This document shows positions 51,399-60,130 of a DNA stretch of 64,000 nt, one piece after another. Made by a program: the position numbers and the translations under genes. Below the pieces are notes generated by a model. The model searched no databases, was not told the DNA's origin, and saw nothing but the letters and a program-made list of their open reading frames with translations. Source of the stretch: Massilia phosphatilytica (lineage in GTDB: Bacteria > Pseudomonadota > Gammaproteobacteria > Burkholderiales > Burkholderiaceae_D); the NCBI RefSeq assembly GCF_002968015.1, contig NZ_PUIP01000020.1, positions 1 to 64,000 of the forward strand. The letters are read 5' to 3'. Each line of letters starts with the position of its first letter. Positions within the stretch are counted from its first letter, which is position 1.

Positions 51399-51527
51399 CA
51401 AACATTTTTTGCTGCTCTATGACACGTATGTACGTCCGTGTGTTGAGACAGCGCAATAATGTTAGGAAATGTTTGCGTATGACAGCGGCGATGTGGCCAG
51501 CTGTTGCTGGCTCGCCACATATGCAGA

Positions 51528-52670
51528 TCAGATGAGACCGAGCGTCTCGGTGCCCGCGGAGAAATCGCGGTTCTTGGCGTGCTTGCTGTTGAGCTTGATG
51601 TTCAGGCGCAGGTCGTTCACGGAATCCGCATTGCGCAGCGCATCCTCGTAGGTGATCTTGTCGGCCTCGTACAGGTCGAACAAGGCCTGGTCGAACGTCT
51701 GCATGCCCAGTTCGCGCGACTTCTTCATGATCTCCTTGATCTCGTGGACTTCGCCCTTGAAGATCAGGTCCGAGATCAGCGGCGAATTCAGCATGATTTC
51801 CATCGCGACCACGCGGCCCTTCGCTTCCTTCTTCGGAACGAGACGCTGCGAGATCAGGCCCTTCAGGTTCAGCGACAGGTCCATCAGCAGCTGCTGGCGG
51901 CGCTCTTCCGGGAAGAAGTTGATGATGCGGTCCAGCGCCTGGTTCGAGCTGTTCGCGTGCAGCGTGGCCAGGCACAGGTGGCCCGTCTCGGCGAATGCGA
52001 TCGCGTGTTCCATCGTCTCGCGGTCGCGGATCTCCCCGATCTGGATCACGTCCGGCGCCTGGCGCAGGGAATTCTTGAGCGCGGCCTCGAAACTGTCCGT
52101 GTCGACGCCGACTTCGCGCTGCGTGATCACGCAGTTCCTGTGCGGGTGGACGAATTCGACGGGGTCCTCGATCGTGATGATGTGCCCGTGGCTGTTCTCG
52201 TTGCGGTAGCCGACCATCGTCGCGAGCGTCGTCGATTTGCCGGAGCCCGTAGCGCCGACCATGATCACGAGGCCGCGCTTGGTCATGATCACGTCCTTCA
52301 GCACGTCCGGCAGGTCGAGGTCCTCGAACTTCGGGATCGTCGTCGTGATCACGCGCAGCACCATGCCCACGGCGCCCATCTGCATGAAGGCGGAGACGCG
52401 GAAGCGTCCCAGGTCGGCGGGGCTGATGGCGAAGTTGGCTTCCTTCGTCTGCTCGAAGCCGGCGGCCTGCTTGTCGTTCATGATGGCGCGCGCCAGGTCG
52501 GCCGTGTGCGAGGCCGTGAGGGCCTGGCTGGACACGGGCGTCATGCGGCCGTCGATCTTCATCGCGGGCGGAAAGCCGGACGTGATGAACAGGTCGGAAC
52601 CGCCCTTGCTGACCATCAGGCGCAGCAGGTCGAACATGAATTTGGAGGCCTGGTCGCGTTCCATCGTCAC
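51528..52670 (-). CDS. pilU: Type IV pilus retraction ATPase PilU
   Basis: The 380-aa hexameric ATPase assists PilT in retracting type IV pili. The PAS-like N-terminal domain is followed by the RecA core: Walker A GATGSGKST, Asp box TIEDPVEFVH, Walker B IGEIRDRETM and the His box GHLCLATLHANS. The C-terminal tail after about residue 330 (YEADKITYEDALRNADSVNDLRLNIKL) is longer than in PilT, as expected for PilU. Three bases separate its start from the pilT stop, so the two form an operon. Confidence 0.95.
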   Translation of the reverse strand: MTMERDQASKFMFDLLRLMVSKGGSDLFITSGFPPAMKIDGRMTPVSSQALTASHTADLARAIMNDKQAAGFEQTKEANFAISPADLGRFRVSAFMQMGAVGMVLRVITTTIPKFEDLDLPDVLKDVIMTKRGLVIMVGATGSGKSTTLATMVGYRNENSHGHIITIEDPVEFVHPHRNCVITQREVGVDTDSFEAALKNSLRQAPDVIQIGEIRDRETMEHAIAFAETGHLCLATLHANSSNQALDRIINFFPEERRQQLLMDLSLNLKGLISQRLVPKKEAKGRVVAMEIMLNSPLISDLIFKGEVHEIKEIMKKSRELGMQTFDQALFDLYEADKITYEDALRNADSVNDLRLNIKLNSKHAKNRDFSAGTETLGLI

Positions 52671-52673
52671 TCC

Positions 52674-53717
52674 TTAACCAGGAAAGTTTTCGGGGATCTT
52701 GGCGGCGAAGCGTGCGGCCGCGGACGAGATCACGTTGCGGCGCACGAGGTCCGTCAGGTTCTGGTCCAGCGTCTGCATGCCGACGTTGGAGCCGGTCTGG
52801 ATCGCGGAATACATCTGCGCGATCTTCGCTTCGCGGATCAGGTTGCGGATGGCCGGCGTGCCGATCATGATCTCGTGCGCGGCCACGCGGCCGGAGCCGT
52901 CCTTCGTTTTCAGCAGCGTCTGCGAGATCACGGCCTGCAGCGATTCCGACAGCATCGCGCGCACCATCTCCTTTTCCTCGGCCGGGAACACGTCGACGAT
53001 ACGGTCGATGGTCTTCGCGGCAGACGACGTGTGCAAGGTGCCGAACACGAGGTGGCCCGTCTCGGCGGCGGACAGCGCGAGGCGGATCGTCTCCAGGTCG
53101 CGCAGCTCGCCGACGAGGATCGCGTCCGGGTCTTCGCGCAGCGCCGAGCGCAGCGCGTTGTTGAAGGACAGCGTGTGCGGGCCCACTTCGCGCTGGTTGA
53201 TCAGGCACTTCTTCGAATCGTGCACGAACTCGATCGGGTCTTCGATCGTGAGGATGTGGCCGTACTCGTTTTCGTTCAGGTGGTTGATCATCGCGGCGAG
53301 CGTCGTCGACTTGCCGGAGCCGGTCGGTCCCGTCACGAGCACGAGGCCGCGCGGCTTCATCGCCAGGTCCGCGAAGATCTTCGGCGCGTTCAGCTCTTCC
53401 AGCGACAGGATTTTCGACGGAATCGTCCGCATCACGGCGGCGGCGCCCCGTTCCTGGTTGTACGCGTTGACGCGGAAGCGCGCGAGGCCAGGGATCGCGA
53501 ACGAGAAGTCGCATTCCAGCATCTCTTCGTACTGCTTGCGCTGGCCATCGTTCATGATGTCATAGATCATGCCGTGCACGTCCTTGTGCTCCAGCGGCGG
53601 CAGGTTGATGCGGCGCACGTCGCCATGCACGCGGATCATCGGCGGCAGGCCGGCCGACAGGTGCAGGTCGGAGGCTTTGTTCTTGACCGAGAAAGCGAGC
53701 AGCTCAGAGATGTCCAT
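52674..53717 (-). CDS. pilT: Type IV pilus retraction ATPase PilT
   Basis: The 347-aa motor disassembles the pilus fibre and drives twitching motility. It has Walker A GPTGSGKST, TIEDPIEFVHDSKKC, GELRDLETIRLALSAAETGHLVFGTLH and the PilT-specific AIRNLIRE motif near the C terminus. It lies upstream of pilU and divergent from yggS with a 63-bp gap. That gap contains an inverted repeat GGGCTT-TTG-AAGCCC at 53729-53743. Other pil genes lie outside the window. Confidence 0.97.
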   Translation of the reverse strand: MDISELLAFSVKNKASDLHLSAGLPPMIRVHGDVRRINLPPLEHKDVHGMIYDIMNDGQRKQYEEMLECDFSFAIPGLARFRVNAYNQERGAAAVMRTIPSKILSLEELNAPKIFADLAMKPRGLVLVTGPTGSGKSTTLAAMINHLNENEYGHILTIEDPIEFVHDSKKCLINQREVGPHTLSFNNALRSALREDPDAILVGELRDLETIRLALSAAETGHLVFGTLHTSSAAKTIDRIVDVFPAEEKEMVRAMLSESLQAVISQTLLKTKDGSGRVAAHEIMIGTPAIRNLIREAKIAQMYSAIQTGSNVGMQTLDQNLTDLVRRNVISSAAARFAAKIPENFPG

Positions 53718-53718
53718 T

Positions 53719-53743
53719 TATAATCCTTGGGCTTTTGAAGCCC
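53719..53743. promoter_or_regulatory. Divergent promoter region of pilT and yggS
   Basis: TATAAT (53719-53724, plus strand) lies at the pilT start codon and is followed by the inverted repeat GGGCTT-TTG-AAGCCC (53729-53743). No convincing -35 is seen for either direction. Confidence 0.3.
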
Positions 53744-53780
53744 CCGTGTAACCGAAAAATATTTCCTGTAGAAAACCATT

Positions 53781-54482
53781 ATGTCCACAATCGCAGCCAA
53801 CTTGCAAGCTGTCGAAGCGACAATCCAGGCCGCTTGCGAGGCCGCAAACCGGCCCCGTTCCACGGTCCAGTTGCTGGCCGTTTCGAAGACGTTTCCCGCC
53901 GAAGCGGTGCTGGAAGCGATCGAAGCGGGCCAGCGCGCGTTCGGCGAAAACTATGTGCAGGAAGGCGTCGACAAGATCGCCGCTGTGGCAAAAGCGCGAC
54001 CCGGCCTGGTGCTCGAATGGCATTTCATCGGCCCGATCCAGAGCAACAAGACGCGGCCCATCGCCACCAGCTTCCAGTGGGTGCACACGGTCGAACGATT
54101 GAAAATCGCGCAGCGGCTGTCCGAACAGCGCCCGGCCGAACTGGGCCCGCTGGACATCTGCCTGCAAGTGAACATCAGCGGCGAAGCCACCAAAAGTGGC
54201 GCGAAGCCGGAGGAGCTGCTCGACCTGGCCAAAGCCGTCGTCCAGCTGCCGAACCTGCGCCTGCGCGGGCTGATGGCGATCCCGGAGCCGCAGGCCGATC
54301 CGGCCCTGCAGCGCGCGCCGTTCGCGCGCCTGCGCGCGCTCGCGCAAGACATCGTCAAAGCCGGCATCCACCTCGACACGCTGTCGATGGGCATGTCCGG
54401 CGACCTGCAATCGGCCGTGCTGGAAGGCGCGACCATCGTACGCATCGGCAGCGCGATCTTCGGCGCGCGCCACTATGAATAA
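53781..54482 (+). CDS. yggS: YggS/PLPBP-family PLP-binding protein
   Basis: The 233-aa cytoplasmic protein has a fold-type III PLP barrel and helps PLP homeostasis; it has no known catalytic activity. The PLP lysine is in LLAVSKTFPAEAV. Other landmarks are FGENYVQEGVDKI, WHFIGPIQSNKTR, VNISGEATKSG and the phosphate-binding SMGMSGDLQSAVLEGATIVRIGSAIFG. It is followed eight bases later by proC. yggS-proC behind divergent pilT is a widely conserved arrangement (recalled). Confidence 0.95.
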   Translation: MSTIAANLQAVEATIQAACEAANRPRSTVQLLAVSKTFPAEAVLEAIEAGQRAFGENYVQEGVDKIAAVAKARPGLVLEWHFIGPIQSNKTRPIATSFQWVHTVERLKIAQRLSEQRPAELGPLDICLQVNISGEATKSGAKPEELLDLAKAVVQLPNLRLRGLMAIPEPQADPALQRAPFARLRALAQDIVKAGIHLDTLSMGMSGDLQSAVLEGATIVRIGSAIFGARHYE

Positions 54483-54489
54483 GGCTCTC

Positions 54490-55308
54490 ATGAAAATCAG
54501 TTTCATCGGCGGCGGCAACATGGCCACCGCCCTCATCGCCGGCCTGGCCGGCAAGGTCGCGCAGGCGGCGGATATCCACGTCGTCGACCCGAATGCGGAC
54601 GCGCTCGAGCGCCTGCGCACACAGTACGGCGTGACGACGTCGCCGGACATCGGCGCGGCCGTCGCCGCCAGCGACGTCATCGTGCTGGCCGTGAAGCCGC
54701 AGCAGATGCGCGACGTGGCGGTGCATCTGCAATCGCAGCTGGCGAACCAGCCGCTGCTGCTGTCGATCGCGGCGGGCATCCGTGGCGCGGACCTGTCGCG
54801 CTGGCTGGGCGGCTATGGCGCCATCGTGCGCACGATGCCGAACACGCCCGCGCTGATCGGCCAGGGCATCACGGGGATGGTGGCGATGGCCGGCGTCAGC
54901 GCCGCGCAGAAGGATGCCGCCGACAGCATCATGCGCGCCGTCGGCCAGACCGTGTGGCTGGATGAGGAAAGCCTGATCGATCCGGTGACGGCGGTGTCGG
55001 GCAGCGGCCCGGCCTACGTGTTCTACTTCCTCGAAGCGATGCAGCAGGCGGCCGCGGAGATGGGCCTGTCGGCGGAGCAGGGCAAGGCGCTCGCGCTGGC
55101 CACGTTCACCGGCGCGGCCCAGCTGGCGGCGCAGTCGGACGAACCCGTCGACGTGCTGCGCCAGCGCGTGACGTCGAAGGGCGGCACCACGCATGCGGCC
55201 ATCATGAGCATGGAAGCGGCGGGCGTGAAGCAGGCCATCGTTGCGGCGATGAAGGCGGCGGCGGCGCGCGGGCGTGAGCTCGGCGAGGAGATGGGCAAGG
55301 ACGCCTGA
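54490..55308 (+). CDS. proC: Pyrroline-5-carboxylate reductase
   Basis: The 272-aa enzyme reduces pyrroline-5-carboxylate to proline with NAD(P)H. The dinucleotide-binding motif is GGGNMATALIAGL, followed by LAVKPQQMRDV, the strand MPNTPALIGQG, and the substrate-binding VSGSGPAYVFYFLEAM and SKGGTTHAAI. ATG 54490 is preferred to the ATG at 54475 because it gives the usual N terminus MKISFIGGG. A hairpin follows the stop. Confidence 0.96.
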   Translation: MKISFIGGGNMATALIAGLAGKVAQAADIHVVDPNADALERLRTQYGVTTSPDIGAAVAASDVIVLAVKPQQMRDVAVHLQSQLANQPLLLSIAAGIRGADLSRWLGGYGAIVRTMPNTPALIGQGITGMVAMAGVSAAQKDAADSIMRAVGQTVWLDEESLIDPVTAVSGSGPAYVFYFLEAMQQAAAEMGLSAEQGKALALATFTGAAQLAAQSDEPVDVLRQRVTSKGGTTHAAIMSMEAAGVKQAIVAAMKAAAARGRELGEEMGKDA

Positions 55309-55316
55309 GTTCAACT

Positions 55317-55350
55317 GGCGGCACGCACCCGCTGTCCGGGCGGTGCCGCC
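55317..55350. terminator. Hairpin between convergent proC and CAP lipoprotein genes
   Basis: Arms GGCGGCAC (55317-55324) and GTGCCGCC (55343-55350) surround a further CCCG/CGGG pair. There is no T-tract on either strand, so its role as an intrinsic terminator is uncertain. Confidence 0.45.
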
Positions 55351-55359
55351 GAGCCGACG

Positions 55360-57750
55360 TCAACGACGGGTGAAGCCAATGCCGAGTTCGACTTCGGGCG
55401 CCACCTGGTCCTTGTTTTCCTTGCTCTCGCTGAACTGGATCAGCACGTTTTCGACGGAGAGCCCGGTCGTCATTTGCTGCAGCCAGTACGCCGCACCCGC
55501 CTCGTCCGGCGCGCGGTGCAGCACGTTCTTGTAGAGCGCCGTGACGATGTCCGTGTTCGCTGGCGCCGTTCCATAGAGGTTGCGGAATTCGTCCGAGCGA
55601 ACAAAACCCTGCGCCATCGCGTCGAGCGTCGAGCCGCCGTCCAGCGCGCGCACCCAGAAGCCCAGGCCCGCGTCATCCGACTTGCGGTTGAACGCCGCGC
55701 GATACAGTCGATAGGCCTTGCCAGCGTTGCCGTCGATGTCGAAGGCGAGCGTGCCGTCGGTGAAATCCAGCCGGAACGGATTGTGCACGGTCTGGACGCC
55801 ATCCTGGCCGACGTTATCGCGAATCGTCAGCACACCGTTTGCCCGGGTCAGGCTATAGGACGAACGCGGGCCGTGCAGCACCGCGCCATCGACGGCGACG
55901 AGGGCCGCGGTGCCGCCGTCCGACACATACAAGCCCTGGTATTCGACCTTGGGCACGAGCACGTAGCTTCCCGGCTGCGCTGCCGGCATATCGAATATGC
56001 CGTTCGCCGAGCGGAATTGCTGTTCGTCCGCCAGCTCGGACAGGTCTTCGAAGCCGATGGCGCTGACCGTCCAACCGGTGCCGGCGCCGATATACGCGGA
56101 GGTTGTATAGTCTTCGGTGAACCGCACGCGGATCTGGCGGCCGGCGTAGGCATTCAGCGGCACCCGGATGGTGGCGGCCGGCGTCTGCACGATGCCCCGG
56201 CCGGCTTCCGTGTAGACGTCCTGCCACGAACTGCCGTCATCCGTCGAGACTTGCACGTGGAACGTTTGTGCAGGCATCGCATTCCCGATGGTGCGTACAA
56301 ACGAGATGGCGCCGCCGGCCTGGTCGACGAAGAGTTTTTTGTTCAGCGTCGCGGCCTGCAGTGGCGCATATTCCTTGCCGTCCTGGTACAGGGAGAGCGA
56401 CCCGTTGCCGATGGTGCCGGCCGATGCGCGCGGGCCGGCAGTCCACGTCGCGCTGTCGTAGTCGGACGCCGACAACGGGTTCAAAGGCTTCCTGCGGTAC
56501 GAAAGCAGTGCATAACCGGTGGCGTTGGGTGCGGCCGTGGCCTGCACCGTGTAGGCGGCGCCGGCCTGGACGAGCGCCGGCGCGGTCACCTGCGGCCGGG
56601 CCGCACCCGGGGTTTCGACAGCCGGGTCGAACACGGTCACGTCGTATTCAAAGCTGCGTGCCTGCTGCGCGACCGTCACGCCGGAGACGACCACGTGATA
56701 CCGGACATCCTTGGCCGGACGATCGTGCCTGTGATTCGCGCCGATACCGGTCATTTGCCATACGAGGGTGGGTTCGCCGATACCGTTGCCGAGCTTTTCC
56801 AGGGTCACCGGCACAGGATTCCCGTCCCGGGTGACTGCAACCTGGGCGGTGCCGAAATCCGCTTGCGGATAAGAGAAGGACCATCGTTCGACAACGACCG
56901 GGTAGGGCATGAAGCCGCGCGCGGGCCAGGCCACGAAGTCGTCGCGGACCTGCGGACGGGGCGCCGAGTAATTGCCGTCGAAGACCCACAAGGCGTTGGC
57001 GCCGTAGACTTTTGTGCCGTCACCCGGATCCATCGGCGGCACGTCGCCTGAGCCGAACGTGCGTGTTTGCGGATAGAAGATCCAGCGCCGATGGCCGACC
57101 GGGTAATTGTTGTCGCCGAAATCCGCGATGTACCCATCGATCGCCGCGGGGCCGTTGGCGCCGAGGGCGAGGTTGGACTTGCCCGCGGCCTCGGCGCCGA
57201 TCTGCGTGTACAGTTTCCAGTCGCTCGGCGGCGTATGGGAAAGCTGGCCGTTCGCACTCATCATCAACGCCGCCTGCTGATCCTTGGCGCTGGATTCGGT
57301 CGACAGCGCCGTATCGGCCGGGAGCCCGGCCATCGCGCGATACCAGTTCAGGCGCTGGATCGTCGCGGCCTGGAAGGCGGCGCTGACGGTACCGGCGTCT
57401 CCCGTCCGATAATTGCCGGTCCATCCCATGGGTACGTCGGGCTGGACATAGACCTTGTTGAAAAACAGCCGGACGGCTTCGCGATCGCTCGTGTCGATAC
57501 GGAGGCCCGCGCCGCTTCCGCTCAGCGCCGACCGTTTTTGCTGCGTGCCGGGATGATCCGGCGCCGTGGATGCCGCCCGTTGCGCATCGGCGTTCGTCAG
57601 GGGCCGGTCGAGTTGATGGCCCGGCTGCTGTGCGGCGCGCGTCGCGCCTTGTTGCGCGACGGCGGTCGTTGTCGTCGGGAGTGAGTCGCCACCGCACGCG
57701 GTGAGAAGTGTGGCCAGGAGTGCCGGGATAACAATGAAGCGTGATTTCAA
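55360..57750 (-). CDS. CAP-domain and DUF4214 lipoprotein, large and uncharacterised
   Basis: The 796-aa product starts with TTG at 57750 and has a lipobox (LTAC, Cys19). After a low-complexity linker, a CAP/SCP domain spans about residues 90-245 (AATIQRLNWYRAMAGLPADT, ANGQLSHTPPSDWK, GYIADFGDNNYPVGHRRW). Beta-sandwich domains follow, with a discoidin-like or immune-type region (VQVSTDDGSSWQDVY, GRQIRVRFTEDYT). The C-terminal 100 residues form a DUF4214 domain (AYRLYRAAFNRKSDDAGLGFW, FVRSDEFRNLYG, ALYKNVLHRAPDEAGAAYW). DUF4214 usually marks secreted or surface proteins. It lies 69 bp after the esterase gene in the same direction but has no clear ribosome-binding site. Confidence 0.8.
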   Translation of the reverse strand: MKSRFIVIPALLATLLTACGGDSLPTTTTAVAQQGATRAAQQPGHQLDRPLTNADAQRAASTAPDHPGTQQKRSALSGSGAGLRIDTSDREAVRLFFNKVYVQPDVPMGWTGNYRTGDAGTVSAAFQAATIQRLNWYRAMAGLPADTALSTESSAKDQQAALMMSANGQLSHTPPSDWKLYTQIGAEAAGKSNLALGANGPAAIDGYIADFGDNNYPVGHRRWIFYPQTRTFGSGDVPPMDPGDGTKVYGANALWVFDGNYSAPRPQVRDDFVAWPARGFMPYPVVVERWSFSYPQADFGTAQVAVTRDGNPVPVTLEKLGNGIGEPTLVWQMTGIGANHRHDRPAKDVRYHVVVSGVTVAQQARSFEYDVTVFDPAVETPGAARPQVTAPALVQAGAAYTVQATAAPNATGYALLSYRRKPLNPLSASDYDSATWTAGPRASAGTIGNGSLSLYQDGKEYAPLQAATLNKKLFVDQAGGAISFVRTIGNAMPAQTFHVQVSTDDGSSWQDVYTEAGRGIVQTPAATIRVPLNAYAGRQIRVRFTEDYTTSAYIGAGTGWTVSAIGFEDLSELADEQQFRSANGIFDMPAAQPGSYVLVPKVEYQGLYVSDGGTAALVAVDGAVLHGPRSSYSLTRANGVLTIRDNVGQDGVQTVHNPFRLDFTDGTLAFDIDGNAGKAYRLYRAAFNRKSDDAGLGFWVRALDGGSTLDAMAQGFVRSDEFRNLYGTAPANTDIVTALYKNVLHRAPDEAGAAYWLQQMTTGLSVENVLIQFSESKENKDQVAPEVELGIGFTRR

Positions 57751-57819
57751 GACTGTGTGTTTCGCGCCGGGCGAAGATGGTTTGTTTTGTTGATCAAATG
57801 TCCGTGCGGCTGGCCGCTG

Positions 57820-58653
57820 CTACTGCCGGTTTTCCCAGACCCACTTCAATCCGCGCAAATAGCCTTCGAGCTTGCTGGTGCCGTGGGACATGCCCTGGAT
57901 CGTGACACTCTGCAGCTGCAAGCCTTTGTACTGGTGAGTTGCCAGCTGCTTTTCGAATTGCTCGATCGACTCGCGATACTGGCCCGGTTCGAGCGAACCG
58001 ACGGAAATGAAGACGCGCGCCTTCAATGGCCGATGTTGCCTGGCGAGGGCGTCTTCGAGCTTGAACACGGCGCCGCTGTCCCAGACCACGGTGGGACTCA
58101 GGGCGATGTAGCCCGTGAAAAAATCCGGCGTCTTCATGGCGGCGCCCAGCGTGAACAAACCGCCCAGCGAGGCGCCGGCCAGCGTGCGGTTGTCCTTGTC
58201 GCCGTGGTATTTCGATTCGATCAGCGGCGCGACTTCCTTTTCCAGGAAATTCAGGAACTGGTCGCCTTTGCCCGAGCCGGGCGCCGTCCACATCGACGTA
58301 TAGGTGAAATCGCGCACGCGGGCGCTGCCGACATCCGTGCCGTCCGGGTAGGACAGGCCGACCATGATGAATTCCGGCGTCATCTTGTCGTACACCAGGT
58401 TGCCGTAGGCTGAAGCGAGCAGCGGCGTGTCCCAGTACGCGTCCGTGAAATACAGGACCGGATATTTTTTGTCTGGATTGCTCCAGTAGCTGTCCGGGTA
58501 CACGATGATCAGTTCGTGCGTCTGGCCGGTATAGGCCGACTTCACGGACACGATATCCGTATTCCCGAGCACGAATTTCTTTTGCGTTTGCCCGGCGGAT
58601 GCGGCGGCCGACACGCCGAGGGCCAGGAGCAGAACGAGCAACGTCTTTTTCAT
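57820..58653 (-). CDS. Secreted alpha/beta-fold esterase (IroE/Fes-like), copy A
   Basis: The 277-aa product has a signal peptide (LLVLLLALGVSAAASAG). The esterase-D-like fold shows YPVLYFTDAYWDTPLLAS, PEFIMVGLSYP, the nucleophile elbow GASLGGLF, ALSPTVVWDSG and the C-terminal His in QGMSHGTSKLEGY. It is closely related to the partial gene at 63227, matching for most of its length. Both flank the GH31 and GH43-like genes, suggesting removal of ester groups from glycans, for example acetyl or feruloyl; siderophore esterase is the alternative. It overlaps the small membrane gene (ATGA). It ends the minus-strand unit starting at GH31. Confidence 0.88.
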   Translation of the reverse strand: MKKTLLVLLLALGVSAAASAGQTQKKFVLGNTDIVSVKSAYTGQTHELIIVYPDSYWSNPDKKYPVLYFTDAYWDTPLLASAYGNLVYDKMTPEFIMVGLSYPDGTDVGSARVRDFTYTSMWTAPGSGKGDQFLNFLEKEVAPLIESKYHGDKDNRTLAGASLGGLFTLGAAMKTPDFFTGYIALSPTVVWDSGAVFKLEDALARQHRPLKARVFISVGSLEPGQYRESIEQFEKQLATHQYKGLQLQSVTIQGMSHGTSKLEGYLRGLKWVWENRQ

Positions 58654-59042
58654 GGACGCCCGTCGATCTGCCGTGCATCTGCCGGCCGCTTGCCCAGCAA
58701 CGCCCACAGCGTGTAGACGCCGATGACGGTGCCGATCGGGAAGTTGAGCAGCTCCAGTACGCCGAACGCGATCACGAACACGCGTCCCGTCTGCGATCCC
58801 TTCAGCAGCGCGATCCCGGCGATGGCCTCGGCCGCCAGCAGCAGCGCAAAGAACCCGGCCAGCACCGTGCCGAATCCGAAGAAGAAGTTCGTCACGGCGG
58901 CGTCGCCGCCCGTGCTGCCGATGAAGCTGCGGAGCCAGTTGACGCCGAGTGCGAAGATCAGCATCGTACTGGCGCCCAGCACACCAATGACGATATGCAG
59001 GGCGGCGGTAATGCGTGTGTGGATGTCCATCGGTGTGCCCAT
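58650..59042 (-). CDS. Small four-span membrane protein, function unknown
   Basis: The 130-aa product (or 126 aa if ATG 59030 is used) has four hydrophobic segments: ALHIVIGVLGASTMLIFALGV, FFFGFGTVLAGFFALLLAAEA, AIAGIALLKGSQTGRVFVIAFG and FPIGTVIGVYTLWALLG. The stop overlaps the esterase start (ATGA). No family is recognised. It lies inside the glycan locus between the GH43-like gene and the esterase. Confidence 0.7.
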   Translation of the reverse strand: MGTPMDIHTRITAALHIVIGVLGASTMLIFALGVNWLRSFIGSTGGDAAVTNFFFGFGTVLAGFFALLLAAEAIAGIALLKGSQTGRVFVIAFGVLELLNFPIGTVIGVYTLWALLGKRPADARQIDGRP

Positions 59043-59100
59043 TGCGAAAGGGGCTCAGTGTAAACCGTTTCCACACAGCATAAATGCTCACATAATCACG

Positions 59101-60114
59101 TCAGGGCGATGGCGCCTTCAGCCGGAACGCCACATCCCGGTCGCGATCGACCTCGAGCCAGCCGTCCTTGAACACGAGTTCCGCAACCTGGATGACCGTG
59201 CGCTGGTTCCAGCGCGCGTCCGTGGCCGCTTCCGGCTCGTTTTCCTGGTGGACGAAATAGTAGATGAACGCGCGGTCACCATCGACGACGACGTCCGCGT
59301 GCTGGCCCTTGGCCCGGTCGGTTGCCTTGTGGCCCGGTTCGCCGAGGATGTAGCCTTTCTGTTCCGTCCAGTGGGTCGCATCGTCGGACCGCAGTACCAT
59401 CAGGCCCTTCCACACGTCGACGACCATCCAGTAATACCCCTTGAAGCGGAACACCTTCGGTCCCTCGCCCTTGGTCGGATTGACCGGCTCGTCGCTCACC
59501 TTCTTCCACGTGCGCATGTCCTGGCTGTCGGCGGCCAGGATCCGGCTGCCGGCGCGCTCGTCCTTGTACCACATGCGGTAGCCCTGTCCGGTCTTGACGA
59601 CGGTCGGGTCGATCATGCGGCCGGTGTCCAGCTTCACGGTGCCCTCGCACGTCCATTTGGACAGGTCGGTGCTGGTCAGGTGCTCGACGCGGCCATCCGC
59701 CCCGGGGCCGCCCCACCGGTGGAAGATGCCCGGGACGATCGTGAGCCACATGTGGTACGTGCCGTTTTCATAGTAGATCTCGGGCGCCCAGAGCGTCACG
59801 TCCGTGCAGGCCTTGGGAAACTCGGCCGTGCCCTGGTAGCGCCAGTGCATGCCGTCCGGGGACGTGGCGATGCCGATGGCCGTGCCGTGCACCCATTCGA
59901 CGTCTTTCGGGTCGGGCAGCTTCATCGTCGCCCGGCGATTGGTATAAAACATTTTCCACAGTTTGGCGGCGCGGTCGTACACGATCGACACATCCGCCGC
60001 ACCGTCGAACACGGGGTCGCGGTACACCGGCTTGGGCGCGGTGTCGGCGGCGCATGCCCAGTTCGACAGGGCCAGCGGCAGCGCGATGGCCAGGGTGGCG
60101 AGAACAGATTTCAT
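59101..60114 (-). CDS. Secreted GH43-like five-bladed beta-propeller glycosidase
   Basis: The 337-aa product has a signal peptide (LATLAIALPLALSNWACAA). Repeated propeller blades are seen: VSIVYDRAAKLWKMFYTN, GIATSPDGMHWRYQG, LWAPEIYYENGTYHMWL, DPTVVKTGQGYRMWYKDE and GPKVFRFKGYYWMVVDVW. Candidate acidic catalytic residues are the Asp in DVSIVY, Asp in IDPTVV and Glu before GPKVF, which would fit GH43/GH117-type enzymes that remove arabinose, xylose or related residues. The exact family is not decided. GGAGA precedes the ATG. It follows GH31 by 16 bp, so both are in one transcript. Confidence 0.78.
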   Translation of the reverse strand: MKSVLATLAIALPLALSNWACAADTAPKPVYRDPVFDGAADVSIVYDRAAKLWKMFYTNRRATMKLPDPKDVEWVHGTAIGIATSPDGMHWRYQGTAEFPKACTDVTLWAPEIYYENGTYHMWLTIVPGIFHRWGGPGADGRVEHLTSTDLSKWTCEGTVKLDTGRMIDPTVVKTGQGYRMWYKDERAGSRILAADSQDMRTWKKVSDEPVNPTKGEGPKVFRFKGYYWMVVDVWKGLMVLRSDDATHWTEQKGYILGEPGHKATDRAKGQHADVVVDGDRAFIYYFVHQENEPEAATDARWNQRTVIQVAELVFKDGWLEVDRDRDVAFRLKAPSP

Positions 60115-60130
60115 ATGGTCTCCGTGGTAT

